From the NCBI RefSeq assembly GCF_021134715.1, contig NC_060017.1, positions 4,836,001-4,900,000 of the forward strand: a stretch of 64,000 nucleotides of DNA, in the 5' to 3' direction. The DNA comes from Daphnia pulex. Its lineage: Eukaryota; Arthropoda; Branchiopoda; Diplostraca; Daphniidae. Position numbers and translations under genes: made by a program. Below are positions 34,379-46,717 of this stretch, piece after piece. Below the pieces are notes generated by a model. That model ran no database searches. It was not told the origin of the DNA and worked only from the letters and a program-made list of their open reading frames with translations. How positions within the stretch are numbered: the stretch's first letter is position 1; every line of letters starts with the position of its first letter.

Positions 34379-35427
34379 GACGAGTGAAATATGCGAGCGT
34401 TCGACAGCAAGTGATTTTATCTGAACTTCGTTGTTGCGATGTTGATCAAAAGTAATGTTCTACTTTTCTCGCGGTGCCACTCTCCTTCTTTTATAATTTA
34501 CTCCAGTTAGACCTATACCCTTCAGTTTCTTTATCGCTTCTTTTATCATTCGGAATCATAAGTAAGATGCTTGATTAAGTCTGAAACTCTTCCATCAACT
34601 CTAACCATATACAGAACGGAAGGAGAATATTGGTGACCTTCAGGAATCGATGTCCAATGTCCTGATGTGATCGATTCATTTTCAAAGTATCAAAACACGT
34701 AAATCGTCGTTCTTATTTGTTCAACTTCCAGAAGACGATTGGATTCGATATGGTAGATTTGTTGCAACGTGGGGACTGACAACTCGGATTCGGACACGTT
34801 GGGAAAAAACAAGTTAAGTAATGTAGCATTGGTCAATCTCAAGACTACCGTAAATCTTTTCATCTGTTGTCACTCATAATTAAGCTTCATCCGATAGACA
34901 AGGAAGGAAAGATATAATTAAACCTTAGACAAACACTGAGAATGCGCTGTCTGGCGCGGTGTTGCAATGTGACACTGATCCCAATTTGGATCAGTGTCAT
35001 GTCATAAAAATGTTTGCACCAGTACCTGGCCAGTATGTACAATCTACCAATGACTGGATTTACCCAAAAATCTTACAACATTTTTTTGTTTCATTATAAA
35101 GCCAATTATCCGATGAATTTTACGCATTCAATGACTACTGCGTTGCTTTATGACGAAATCTCAGTTACTCGGAAACTTTCCTTGTGCAAAGGTTATACAG
35201 ATACAGAAAATACTTGTATTTCGGGATGTATTCAAGACTAGTAAAAAACTAAAAGCAAAATTTTTTTAACAGTTCATATCAGTAAACAAAATGGACTAAG
35301 TAGATAGTTTGATTACAAACCCTGAATTGATTAGTGAATGACCCGATATTACGCTCCTTGGTAACAGTTAATTACTACGACAGCACCTGTTGGGTTTGCT
35401 CGACCGCGAGACCATTTCGCAATCGAA
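34379..35427. other. Spacer between P7 and P8
   Basis: A TATAAAA at 34489-34495 (minus strand) lies 111 bp upstream of the P7 start and may be its TATA box. The remainder has no supportable gene. Confidence 0.45.
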
Positions 35428-38400
35428 TCACTGATGCGGCTGGCCGCCTTTCAATCCAACAAGTTTCATACCCTGTCGAAAATAATTCAAGTAATTTATC
35501 GTACTGTATTGAGACACAATATGAGTAAGATCAAATTTGCCTTAGAGTACCTGGTAGAAATCGACGAAGCTAAAATAGCAGCCTGGAACATTAATAGGAG
35601 GCTCACAGTACTGTGTTTTGGGGTTAAATACTTGTCCAATGGGGCAACTCTGTGAAATGAAAACAAAAATTGTTGAACATAGTTTACGTTTAAGCTTGAA
35701 CTTTTGCTTAAATATTACTACAATATCAAAGGAAACTTACGGCGACGAAATAAGTTCCGCCTCCACAGACGTAATACAAAGTACAGCTTCCCGGATAAGG
35801 GTATTGTCCACTTCCAGGGCAGACAAATGGAGCAGCTGTGGTCGTAGTTGGTGTAGTAGTCGGTGTAGTAGTCGGTGTAGTGGTTGGTGTAGTGGTTGGT
35901 GTAGTAGTCGGTGTAGTGGTAGGGGTGGTTGTAGGGGGTATTGTGGTTACTAAGTTATGCAAGGCGATAGTTATTATCCAACTTTTTATTTTGAAAATTA
36001 TTTCATGTTCATACCTGTGCAGGGTGGTGACGCTGTCTCAGGAAGGACGCATTTCAATAAAACTGGATCAAAAATTCCCGCTGGGCAAGTCTAAATGAAA
36101 GAAAGAGATAGGTGTGCTCAGGTATTCTACGTTAAATCGCTGATTTTAAAATGAAACTGTACTTGGACGTATGGAGACCCAGATACGCAAATGAAATAGT
36201 CTGCGCTGCAAGCTCCTGAATTGTCAATTGTGTTACCGTGATTACAAATTCATTTCGACATAATAAACTTTATATACCGGGTATTGGGTAAAATCCCTCG
36301 GGAGTTGGGCAGGTAAATGGTGCAACACTAGAAACAGTAGCTGTCGTACTGGCCGCGGTTGTGCTAACAGTGGTTGTGGAACTGCTCATCGTGGTGGAAG
36401 TAGTTGTATCTATAAATCACAACGGCAATTAGCTTATTATTTCACGTTGGATAAAAATGTAACTAAACAATTTACCGCATCCAATAACATCTTGGGGAGT
36501 AACGCATTTGGTGTCAACGAAAATTCCGTTTCCAGGACATGTCTAAACATGTAAAAATAAAAAAATTGCTGAAGGCAAGTAATCAAGCCGCTCTTTTTTT
36601 CAAGGCTTATCACCTGAACGTAAGAAATGCCTCCAACACACGCGTAGTAAGTAGATAGACAGCTGCCCATGGGAAAAAATCCATCTTGAGTGCACGTGAA
36701 AATTGTGGTGCCTGTACTAGCCGGGGTAGTGGTGATGGTAGTAGTTGTAGTGGGCGGTGCTGTAGTGGTTGTAGTGGGCGGTGCTGTAGTGGTAGAAGTG
36801 AGTGTTGTAGTGGCCACCGTGGTGCTTGGAGTCGTTATGGTACTAGTGCTGGGAATCGTGGTAGTAATTGGTACAGTGCTAGTTATTGCTGCAGAAAAGA
36901 AAAAGGAACGATAGTTTTCGAATTTGCATCGTCTCTTTATAATTCCCAAATGTGATATTACGTGGGCATGATGGCAAAGATTCCGGTGCAACACAAGCGG
37001 ATATCGATGGATCGAAAATACCATTGCCTGGACATGTCTACAGGTGTGATAGAATCCGACGATACGAGGTATGAATTGAAATAAAATTGGGTTTTAGCAC
37101 ATTCAGAAACGAACAATTTCAACTATTGCTACCATTATTACCTGAGGATAGACAACACCACCAACGCACGCGTAGTAACTAGTAGAACATGTCCTGCACA
37201 ACGATATCAAAAAATTTACATTAATAAATTCTGACAAAATGTTTCAAGAAAACTTCAATTTACCCAACAGGGTAGAACCCGTCCGATGTACACGAAAAAG
37301 GTGCAGTGGTTGTTGTCGTTGTTTTCACGGTAGTGGTGGACACGGTAGTGGTGGACACGGGTGTCGTTGTCACGGTAGTTGTTGTCATGGGTGTCGTTGT
37401 CGTTACTTTTTATTCAAAATGACAACATTATTAAACCTACTCGATTGATTAAAGAACTAATATTTTCTATTTTAGTATAAAAACTACTAACTTTTGCATG
37501 ATGGTGCCGTGTCGGGACTAAGACAATTTCCAAGGGCCGGCTCAAACACGCTATTGCCAGGACAAGTCTTATATTGGCAGAAAAAGTATATTATGTACAT
37601 TTACTCATATAATGTACCAAACAAAAAAAAAAGCAACCTGGTTGTATTGAACACCTCCTATACATGCGTAGTAGTTTGGATTGCAGTTAGGATTATCTGG
37701 AAATGCGTAAAAACCATCGCCTGCATTTTCACAGAGAGCGCTATTCCGTTCACCCTGTAGACGAAAGGAAAAATTCGATCACACAGTGTTTAGTTAGTGT
37801 TCAGGTCTATTAAATATTTAAAAGGATTTACTTTATACAATGCAGCCAATAGTACGCACTGGTTTAGGGCATAATAAATTAATAAGGGACAACACATGGA
37901 TAAAAGTTTATTTCGATAGGACAGGAACCGTAAATCATATAGGGTTTAACTTATCCGATGATGTAATTATACGGGGCGCGGTTGCAACAACCTAGTTCTT
38001 TTATTTTTCTTTACGTTTAATTTCGTAAGCGTGTAATTGCTTTGAGTTTCGAAGCGAAACACTCGTATTCCAAAGACATTAGATTACGTTTTCTTTCACT
38101 TATAAAAACCACAAAACGAAACGAAACTTAATATTTTAACGATTTTAATGGGATAGCATTTAGAGATGTAATACTTTGGAATGATTTGTAATAAATGATT
38201 TACCGGTGTATTTGGATCAAAAGTAGCGAGCCATTCCTCGAAAAACTTGGAAGACTGGGCTGGGACGAGCGCCAGGGAGGGTAGAGCTAGCGCGGTCTGT
38301 AACAAACATGCTATAGACAGCAAGAAATGGAAAGAATTAATCATCATCAGAAACTATGCAAACCGTCTTTCATTGTGTGCTTGTTTTACCTTGAAAAAAT

Positions 38401-38432
38401 ACTATCGACAAAATACACACTGACGACCTCAT
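35428..38432 (-). CDS. P8: mucin-like protein with five CBM14 domains
   Basis: Fifteen exons from the right: 38390-38432, 38204-38310, 37638-37754, 37492-37567, 37264-37405, 37142-37193, 36962-37037, 36614-36888, 36476-36542, 36278-36409, 36163-36215, 36015-36090, 35741-35949, 35551-35649 and 35428-35472 (1569 nt, 522 aa). A signal peptide and a unique 30-residue segment precede five CBM14 domains, with Thr-rich linkers between domains 1-2, 2-3, 3-4 and 4-5. Domain 5 (FVCPGSGQ, CTLYYVC) and the tail match P3, including the 99-nt exon and a small last exon ending in a Val-Gly-x-x-Gly-Gly-x-Pro pattern. It is the largest and rightmost member. The last exon is the least certain part; without it the frame stops three codons on. 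Confidence 0.86.
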
Positions 38433-38480
38433 CTCGGACGGTGTCTTGAGAAAAACTGAAGGATAGGATGAAAGAGGCTA

Positions 38481-38488
38481 CTTATAAC
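38481..38488 (-). promoter_or_regulatory. Probable TATA box and initiator of P8
   Basis: GTTATAAG on the minus strand about 50 bp before the start codon. A TCAGTT arthropod-initiator-like word lies about 30 bp downstream of it, at about 38451-38456, the spacing expected for TATA to start site. Confidence 0.55.
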
Positions 38489-39611
38489 CGAGACTTTTGT
38501 GATCGCAACAGATTTACGCAACAAGAGTGGATTATTTCTCCTTATCTGGCACAAGGTCTGTGCAATCAGCCAATCACTAATTTGATTTTCGATCACAATA
38601 TCGGAAGCGGTATGTTTGGAATGACACTCGCGTGCATACGGACAACACGTAATTGAACGCTTAGTGCCTGTAGATATTACTCTTCCCTTTTTTATTGATA
38701 TTTAATTATAAATTAGCGAAAGAGACGGTTGATGCCAAAGCGAATGCATTTCACAGCGGAATAAAATGAGCTTATCAATAATCATGTGCTGCTGACGACA
38801 TTAAAACAAATAAAATACTTTCCAATAAAAAAATTGATGGGATTAAGCTTGCTGCGTCATTTGAATTTCATGTTCATCTGACAATATGAGCACGTGAACC
38901 ATTTCAATCATTGATCTGTCACATACACGGCGATAAAATTGTGCGCGACAAAATATAAGAACATATCAGCATAGTATTTAATAAAAATATCATGCCACTT
39001 TTGGACAGTGGAATCTGAAAAGTAAAACAAATAAAAAACGGGCAGAACCGAAAGAACAGAATGGGAGCGGTACAATATTACAATTGTGATAAAATCCAGA
39101 ATGCGCCGATTTTGATGGAACGATAAGAAAAGAAGAGCTGTTTACCAAAGACGGCAGAACGCACTATACGCAGATTAAAATTACTCAGCATGAGTTAGTT
39201 TTAACATTTCTGTATACCTGTAATGCGGATTCGCAGAATGATACGGAATTTAGATGCTACAATATAATTAATATGCCCGTATTGAAGGCGTGGCCGATCC
39301 CCCCCCCCTCCTAAAAATATTAGAATCTAGTTTCTTTATTTTGAGATATATTACCTTGTTAAAATATTCTCAGCTTCACATCATTGCGACCGTGAACCTT
39401 GTTTCGTGAAATCTAATTTTATTGTTTGAATATATATTTTTTTAGATTATGACTTATGAGCTTCTTCTTCTGTCTTGTTCCTGCTTCGGGGGTGTTGTTT
39501 AGAATCACTTCAGTTGTTGACGGCTGAAACCGGTTGAAAGATCGAAAATAATAACGAAACATTTTTTTTTTCGATTGGAGAGCTTCAAGAGAATATATTC
39601 CCTCCCCAAAA
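38489..39611. other. Spacer between the chitin-binding array and RABGGTA
   Basis: No gene recognised. A C run lies at about 39299-39308. The small frames here have no motif. Confidence 0.5.
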
Positions 39612-41206
39612 ATGGTAAAGACCACGAATTTCTGACCATTTAAAACCTACAACTCTTTGTTTTCATAGCATGGCAGACTTAAAGTTCGTACAACGGCAGA
39701 ACAGCAAGAGATCAAGGCAAAGGAAAGAGCCAAGAAACTTGTGATATACAAGACAGCAATGAATTTAATCTTTTCCAAGGTATGTTGATAATATTCATTG
39801 AATTTAATTATAATCTGGAATACACAAAAAATTTATGTAATCAGAGAAAATCTGGAGAGCTAGATGATGAAATCCTGAAGATGACTGGCCAGGTGTTGAC
39901 AGAAAATCCTGACATCTCCACTTTATGGAACATAAGGAAAGAAACAATTCTTAAGATTAAAGAAACAATGTAGGTATAATTTTAAAAAGAAAAATATTTG
40001 TGTTACTTTACATTTTAAATTATTATTTGCAGGCCAGACCGTGTTGATGATTATGTATCAAATGAGCTAGCATTGACTGAACAATGCATTAGAGTAAATC
40101 CAAAGTCTTACAATTCTTGGTTTCACAGGTTATACTTATTATTATAAATTTATAAATTTTCATAAATTGTAATTAATAGTTCCAAATATCTTCTCTGGTT
40201 TTATAGGAGTTGGATTCTAGACCAAGTATCTATTGTGGACTTTAAAAATGAATTTTTGCTCTGTGACAAATGTTTGGAACTGGATGAAAGAAACTGTAAG
40301 TTTATATTATGAAACCTGTTATAGGTTATAAGAATTCAAGTTTATTATTATTTTTTAAATTTAAATTTTTATTATATTTCATTATTTTATGTGGTTTTTT
40401 TAGTTCACTGCTGGGATTACAGAAGAATCATTGTTCAGAAGTCGAAAACTTCACTAGAAAATGAGCTTGAATTTTCAACAAATAAGATAAAAAAAAACTT
40501 TTCTAATTATTCATCATGGCATTATCGAAGTGAGTTGCTCCCAAGAATTTATCCAAGTTCAAGTGATCAATCAATATTGGATGATCAAAAATTGGCTGAA
40601 GGTAATATACACAAATTTTCATCCAAAGGATTGTTGATTCCTGGAAATTTTAAGAAAAAAAAAACATAACTAAATTTTATATTATAGAATGCAACCTTAT
40701 TCAAAATGCCATTTTTACGGATCCCAACGACCAGAGCGCCTGGTTCTACCAACGTTGGCTTCTTTTCAACGGCGATGAAAAGTTTACGCAAAATTCTAGT
40801 CTCCTATCAACTTTGAACAATGAGCTCGAATCGTGTCAGCAACTACATGATCTGGAACCCGATAACAAATGTAATTTTTTTAAATAGTCTTTTTACTTCT
40901 TTATATTATAATTAAACTTGACTTACCGTGTATGTTTAAAGGGGTAAAATTACAGGTATGCGAACTCCTGCGCCGAATAAACGGATTGGGGAACGAAACT
41001 GAAATTCTGCAACTCATTCAACAGTTAATCAAAGTCGACCCATTGCGCCAGGGTTACTATAATTATCTCGGTGAGAAAGTGGCGTTTAATTACTATAAAT
41101 GACAGAGTATTTCTCTCAAATTTCTCAAATTTGTAATGTATTTATTGTTTCAGGCTCTAAGATTGTAGAAGAAAATCAGAAAAAGAAAATTGCCGAATCG
41201 TCATAG
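39612..41206 (+). CDS. RABGGTA: Rab geranylgeranyltransferase alpha subunit (short form)
   Basis: Nine exons: 39612-39614, 39669-39779, 39845-39969, 40033-40128, 40207-40295, 40404-40601, 40688-40870, 40942-41070 and 41154-41206 (987 nt, 328 aa). Exon 1 codes only for the initiator Met (ATG followed at once by GTAAAG), and exon 2 resumes with HGRLKV, matching the family start MHGRLKVK. Five prenyltransferase-alpha (PFTA) repeats are visible: [39 protein letters not shown] and AWFYQRWLL. With the beta subunit and Rab escort protein, this subunit adds geranylgeranyl groups to Rab GTPases. The protein ends after the last helical repeat, near the length of yeast Bet4, and lacks the C-terminal leucine-rich repeats of vertebrate forms. 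It converges on BRD7/9. Confidence 0.9.
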
Positions 41207-41361
41207 ATTAAGGATAGTGTTAATATGAAAAATGCATCTCCAGATCTATTCAAATTCAAAGCCTTGAAAATTTTGTTTTTTTCTTTTACCTATTATTGTC
41301 CACGTGAAAAAAACACGAATTTGTTGGGTAAATAACAGATTGGCATCGATTCATTTTTTTG

Positions 41362-41367
41362 AATAAA
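41362..41367 (+). terminator. Poly(A) signal of RABGGTA
   Basis: AATAAA, 156 bp after the stop codon, inside the 276-bp convergent gap before the BRD7/9 stop. Confidence 0.6.
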
Positions 41368-41482
41368 GAGTGTATTTCATTATTTGTGATTTTAAAACCG
41401 TAATAGGTCACTTGTCATTAGAAAAATGAAAGAGACCCAGTATTGATGGATATGACGTAACAATGCTTTGGAGTGAATGAAT

Positions 41483-44214
41483 TCAATGAAATATATCCGT
41501 CATAACATCAGAAACACCGTCTTCACCAAGTAATTTACTTAGTTCGCTTTCGATGTCTCTCTGGTCGGGTTGCATGCTTATTGTGGGACGAGGTACCAAG
41601 TTCGTATCGTTTGGAAGTGAATCTAGAGAAACTCCCATAGCTTTCCGTACACCTTCTACAGAAGCCACTGTAGCGGGCGTCGACTGTTTGGCTACGTAAG
41701 CGATGCCTTCCGTAATTTTTCCAACTAGAAGTTAACAAAATCAGTAAAACAGGCGATTGCAAATTTTTTATAGATGTTAATACCTAATTGAAGTTCAAAG
41801 TCTGAAGGTGGCATGATATTAGAGAGATGAGGCGGTGGAGTCTTGGAAAGTCTTTCCCGCTGCGTTTTCTCAAGTGTACTTATCAAGGATCCTGTTTCAT
41901 CCAGACAACTCTGGCTAGCTTCTCGTGCCCGTTGTTCGGCTTTGAACTGTGCTTCTATAATTAGACCATAGTCAACAAAATTCATTATAAAAATAAACTT
42001 AAAATTTACCAAATGAGTCCAGGAAAGAGACATCAATTCCAAGGTCTCCTAAAGATCTTAGGGCATTTAAATTGAACGCATCGTTTTCATTTGCATGTTG
42101 TGACTGAAGAAGCTGTTGCTGCTGTTGTTGTAATTGTTCCTGTTCTAGTTGTTGAAGAACTTGTTGTTGATGGATCCGTCTTTTCTCTTCTAAAATTCTA
42201 GCCACAGCCGAATGTTCACCGTGTGTCATCAAGTTGAGTAGGTCGTCGGCGATGTGTAGTGCGTAGTCGCAATCGCGCACAAAATCCAAAATACTTTCTG
42301 CATACGGAACTCCCGTTTCTTCTCCGTAAGTAGCTAACACAAGATCTGATTCTTCCTTTGTAAGATTTGAAAATGTAGAATCGTACGAAGGAGCATAAGA
42401 TCCAAAAGGACCATAATACAATGGTTTGACAGGTTTAACTTGATTTCTTCGATCTTCTCTGAAACCCATTAATTGGCCAGTTCCTGGACCCGGTTGAACT
42501 TTACCCGTTAATGCACCTAAAAAGTACAAAATTGCCGTGAGAAAATGTAAGTTGCACTTATCCCGTAACTCAAAACTTGCATTTACCTAACGTAACAGGC
42601 ACTTCAGTAGTTCCTGGTTGTGCTCCGGGGTTGCAAGGAGTCAAAATGGCAAGCGATGTAGTACCATCTTTTCTTTGCCGCAAAAAGCCCATTTTGGCAT
42701 TTGGATGTTGGTATCCAAGCTTATTCGCAGCAATTTGCGCTGCCTCCTTTGCCTTATAAAACAATACAAAGTAATTCGTCTATCCAAAAGAGAACCACGA
42801 AATCTAAATATACCTGCTCCAAAATTTCGTCGGGAGTCATGTCGTCTGGCAACACATCCAAGTGGCTCTTATTCGGCGATTCATTCTTGAGGTAACTATC
42901 TCGAGCCGTTTCCACAGCTGTTTCACCACCGGAAGAAAATCCAGTTTCCATTTCGTGGTCGGCCGATTCTATTCCTTCAGCAGACTGCTCTTGCCGAATT
43001 GCAAAGGCTCTGAATGACTCTTCCAATGGCTCAAAGCCTAAGTGTGTAACTGTCAACTCGCCATAATTGGATATGGTGGGCACGTAAGGGCGCACCTTTT
43101 CGGCCGTCAGAGTTCGTAGGCCGGTATGCAACAGTCTTTTCGCAGCTTTATAGTAGACGGTGTCCGGTTGGTTGTACGTCATGGCGTTGTTACACATCAA
43201 AACAAAGTCGTCCTAAAATAAAATACAATAATAATGGAATTGTAATCAATGAGAGATTTTAAGGAACTCTTACCGTAAATTCTTGCAGTGTTTTATACTG
43301 ATTATCCTCAATCTTCTGTTTCATAGTGCTAAAATCCATGGGTTTAGTGATGATTGAAGAATAGTTAGGTGCAATACTATCAGTTACTGGCCAAGCAAAG
43401 AATTGTCTGGGATCTTTTCTTTCGAGATTTGGCATTAGCAACTCAAGTAGCTTCTGTATTGCTGGTCTTTCTTGACGTGGGCGAAGACTGGTTCGAAGAG
43501 GAGCAGCTCCAGGACTGGTACGTTGCACGCGTGTGGCCAGTGAGGCAGACAAGTTGGAACCAGTTCCTGAATCTAAGGAGGTTGTGGATATTTTCAAGAT
43601 GGGCCTGGGGGAGAGGGCCCCTGCTCCACCATGGATTGGATTGGAAGGTTGAACTGTTATGACCTCATACCTAAATGACTCATCACCTTCTGGGGCAGAC
43701 TCATCTTTGTCCTTACGTTTTTTGTCCTAGACATAGATTTGCTGTTATTTCATTGGAAAACTACAAGTATAAGTGACAAAAAAGAGTAAACCTTATGCTT
43801 GTGTTTTTTCTTTTCCTTGTCCTTGTCTTTATTTTTCTTCTTCTTCTTTTCCTTTTTTTTCTTGTGCTTTTCTTTTTCACTTCCATCATGAAGAGAAAAA
43901 AGGGATGAATGCCTGGAATCTTCTTCAGCTCCATACGGAAGATTTACAATCCCTGGTCGGTTCGACATTCCTGAAGAACTATCTCCATGATCCGCTAGAT
44001 CTGGTGTTGAAGCACCACCAACTTTCAAGATCAATCTTAACTGTGGGCGATCAGTACTTGCTGTAAAATATTTGAAAAATCAATGTTTCATACTTGTTTC
44101 TGTAATGAGTTGTCATGAAATAGAGAAGCAAAAGTTTTACTTACCCTGTCCTTGGGCACTTTCGTACCTCCCCCAGCGGTCCGATTTGTGTTTTTTATGT
44201 TTCTTGCTCCCCAT
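41483..44214 (-). CDS. Brd7-9: BRD7/BRD9-type bromodomain protein (SWI/SNF subunit)
   Basis: Eight exons from the right: 44145-44214, 43792-44060, 43274-43726, 42814-43212, 42587-42752, 42010-42516, 41784-41954 and 41483-41724 (2277 nt, 758 aa). The N-terminus MGSKKHKKHKSDRW is the family signature. A Lys-rich nuclear-localisation stretch (about 90-120) precedes one bromodomain at about 205-300, which reads FFAWPVTDSIAPNYSSII, KPMDFSTMK and CNNAMTYN, with acetyl-lysine-binding Asn278. The DUF3512-type region follows (YYGPFGSYAPSYDSTFSNL; GVRKAMGVSLDSLP). In animals these proteins read acetylated histones and belong to PBAF (BRD7) or ncBAF (BRD9); a single arthropod gene may stand for both. 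A Gln-rich run lies near residues 558-583. It is divergent with NEDD8. Confidence 0.92.
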
Positions 44215-44700
44215 GTGTTTTGGTGAATTGGAACTAATCTCTAAATTACAATTGGCAAAAAAAAAAAAAATTATTTGTTGGCGTCTACTCAAGCCTGTGT
44301 TTCGTTGTTGTTTCCTTTTTTCGTGAGAAGCCCTTACAACGATGCCGTATTGACTGTTGCTAGTTTGAATGCATATGTAAATATTTTTAAGGATATGGAA
44401 TGAATAAATATTCTAGGTCTAAAAAACCTATAAGGTTACGACATTCACTCATGTTAGTTTCTTTGGCAGTTGGAGAAATGTTTATATCAAGTTGCAATTT
44501 GTAAATTGTCAACCGATAAAGGCACTGTTATTCACACATCGCAACACTGTGAATTATTCTTCTCACCAAAAAAAAATCTGACTTTCGGCTGTAAAACGAA
44601 ATTTTCTTTCCTCAGTCATTATAAACCGCTGTCAATAGGGATTATTCTAAAAGAAGTAACAGAAGTTGTCACATTCTTGCTCGTGTGAAATCTCCTTAAA
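44215..44700. promoter_or_regulatory. Shared divergent promoter region, BRD7/9 and NEDD8
   Basis: Only 486 bp separate the two start codons, which point away from each other, so both promoters must lie here. I see no clear TATA box for either gene. Confidence 0.55.
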
Positions 44701-45156
<456 letters not shown>

Positions 45157-45268
45157 TTGTTTTTCCCATCTCATTGTCATGTAATAACAAGTTCAACAAT
45201 GAAATACAAATTTGAAAAATAACAATATCTGATGCAATGGAATGCTATTGAACTGAATTTACTGTTAA

Positions 45269-45957
45269 TCAAAAAGTAATGAGAGATTCAACAGGAGCAT
45301 CCACATTTTTTGAGCCTTCAAGTTGGTCCAATTCGAGAAGAACCAAACATCCAACAACTTTTGCATCTAGGCCTTTGAGAAGCTTGCAGGTTGCTCCTAG
45401 ACTTCCTCCAGTTGCAATCAAGTCATCAATAACCAACACTCGCTGTCCTTGACTGATGCTATCTTCTTGTATTTCCAGTACATCCTGTATATGAGATTAC
45501 TTCAGATTAATACACACATTAAAAATAAATGGAGAAAAGTACTAAAACTTACACTGCGATATTCCAAGGTATAAGCTATTTCTTTACAGACACCAGGCAA
45601 ACGTCCCTTCTTCCGTATTGGTACAAATCCAGCATTGAGTTTTACGGCCAGTAAAGGTGCAAGGATAAAACCTCTTGATTCGAGACCCACTATTACATCA
45701 ACATCATTCCACTTAAGTTTTTCAATCTTCGCCACCATAAGATCAATTACACTTTTCAAGCATGCTGGATCCCTCAAGATGGAGAATATGTCTCTGAAAT
45801 GGAAACAGAATGAAAAATGTCATTGAGTTAATCTTCAATCTAGCAAATCAAATTTTATACAATACCGAAATATAATTCCTTCTTTTGGAAAGTCAGGGTA
45901 ACTTTTTATTTTGTCTTTCAAGTCAGAAAGTGTCGAATCATATAACGTTGAATCCAT
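45269..45957 (-). CDS. Aprt: Adenine phosphoribosyltransferase
   Basis: Three exons from the right: 45866-45957, 45553-45793 and 45269-45484 (549 nt, 182 aa), close to the human length of 180. The N-terminus carries SYPDFPKEGIIFRDI. The catalytic regions VGLESRGFILAP and RKKGRLPG follow, and the PRPP-binding loop VLVIDDLIATGGS lies at residues 127-139. The enzyme salvages adenine to AMP with PRPP in the cytosol. It is convergent with NEDD8, and its promoter lies to the right. Confidence 0.94.
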
Positions 45958-46405
45958 TTTCTCTGGTCGATGGTCGTAACTGATAATTTATGCAGTCGTT
46001 TCCTAGCAGACACTTGTGGATCTGACTTGTTTCCGTTGGTCGCGCGATCACGTGATCATCGAAAATCAATCACTCAAGGATACGGTGGCCTATGCTATTT
46101 GCTATGCTTGAACTAACTTGAGTATAAAGGCGGCATGAGGCGGCTAATCAAAAGGAAGATTTTGTATTTACAATTTTTTAATATTACGGCATATAAGCTG
46201 TTGAACAATATTGCATTAAATAATTAAATTTTAAATTGTATAAATTTATCGTAAAGTTTTCTACTTAAAATCTGTTTCCTAAATCAAATATCCCATCTTG
46301 CGTAGCTAGTCGTTTGTCCTCCTACCTTATAAAGCCATGTTGAGTTCTGACTAATCAATAATTGAAAGATTGCTAATCTCATAAAAACCAATCGATTTAT
46401 CTAAA
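45958..46405. other. APRT upstream region
   Basis: Holds the APRT promoter. No further gene is seen. Confidence 0.5.
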
Positions 46406-46717
46406 ATGAATTCATCTCAAGTTTTTTCAACGGAAGTGTTTGGCATGATAGCCGCCCTGGTTATGGGATTCCTAGTAAGGATGATATGTGCTGTAGTCAG
46501 GATCAGGACTACATTCACCAACCAATCAGATTTAGACGTCACCGAACCGGACGAGCTCCAGGATCAGAATAACGCTTCACATTCCGTGACAGAATGTCTA
46601 ATAATAAAGGAAGAGGAGCAAGGAACGGAAGGAACTACCCACGTATTTTCCTTTCCATCAGAACTAGATTTGATTAAACCACGTCTGCATGAACCCGGTT
46701 CTTCCAGACTGCAGTGA
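46406..46717 (+). CDS. Hypothetical small protein with one N-terminal membrane segment
   Basis: An unspliced frame of 103 aa from ATG to stop. Residues about 10-32 (TEVFGMIAALVMGFLVRMIC) form a hydrophobic helix. The rest is acidic and polar (DLDVTEPDELQDQNN, IKEEEQGTE). I recognise no family. Just downstream the other two forward frames continue with similar-looking text (CSEDSSPTVTLE; EPGDVSRLAELGEENLLL), so this may be a piece of a longer spliced or decaying gene. Confidence 0.4.
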   Translation: MNSSQVFSTEVFGMIAALVMGFLVRMICAVVRIRTTFTNQSDLDVTEPDELQDQNNASHSVTECLIIKEEEQGTEGTTHVFSFPSELDLIKPRLHEPGSSRLQ

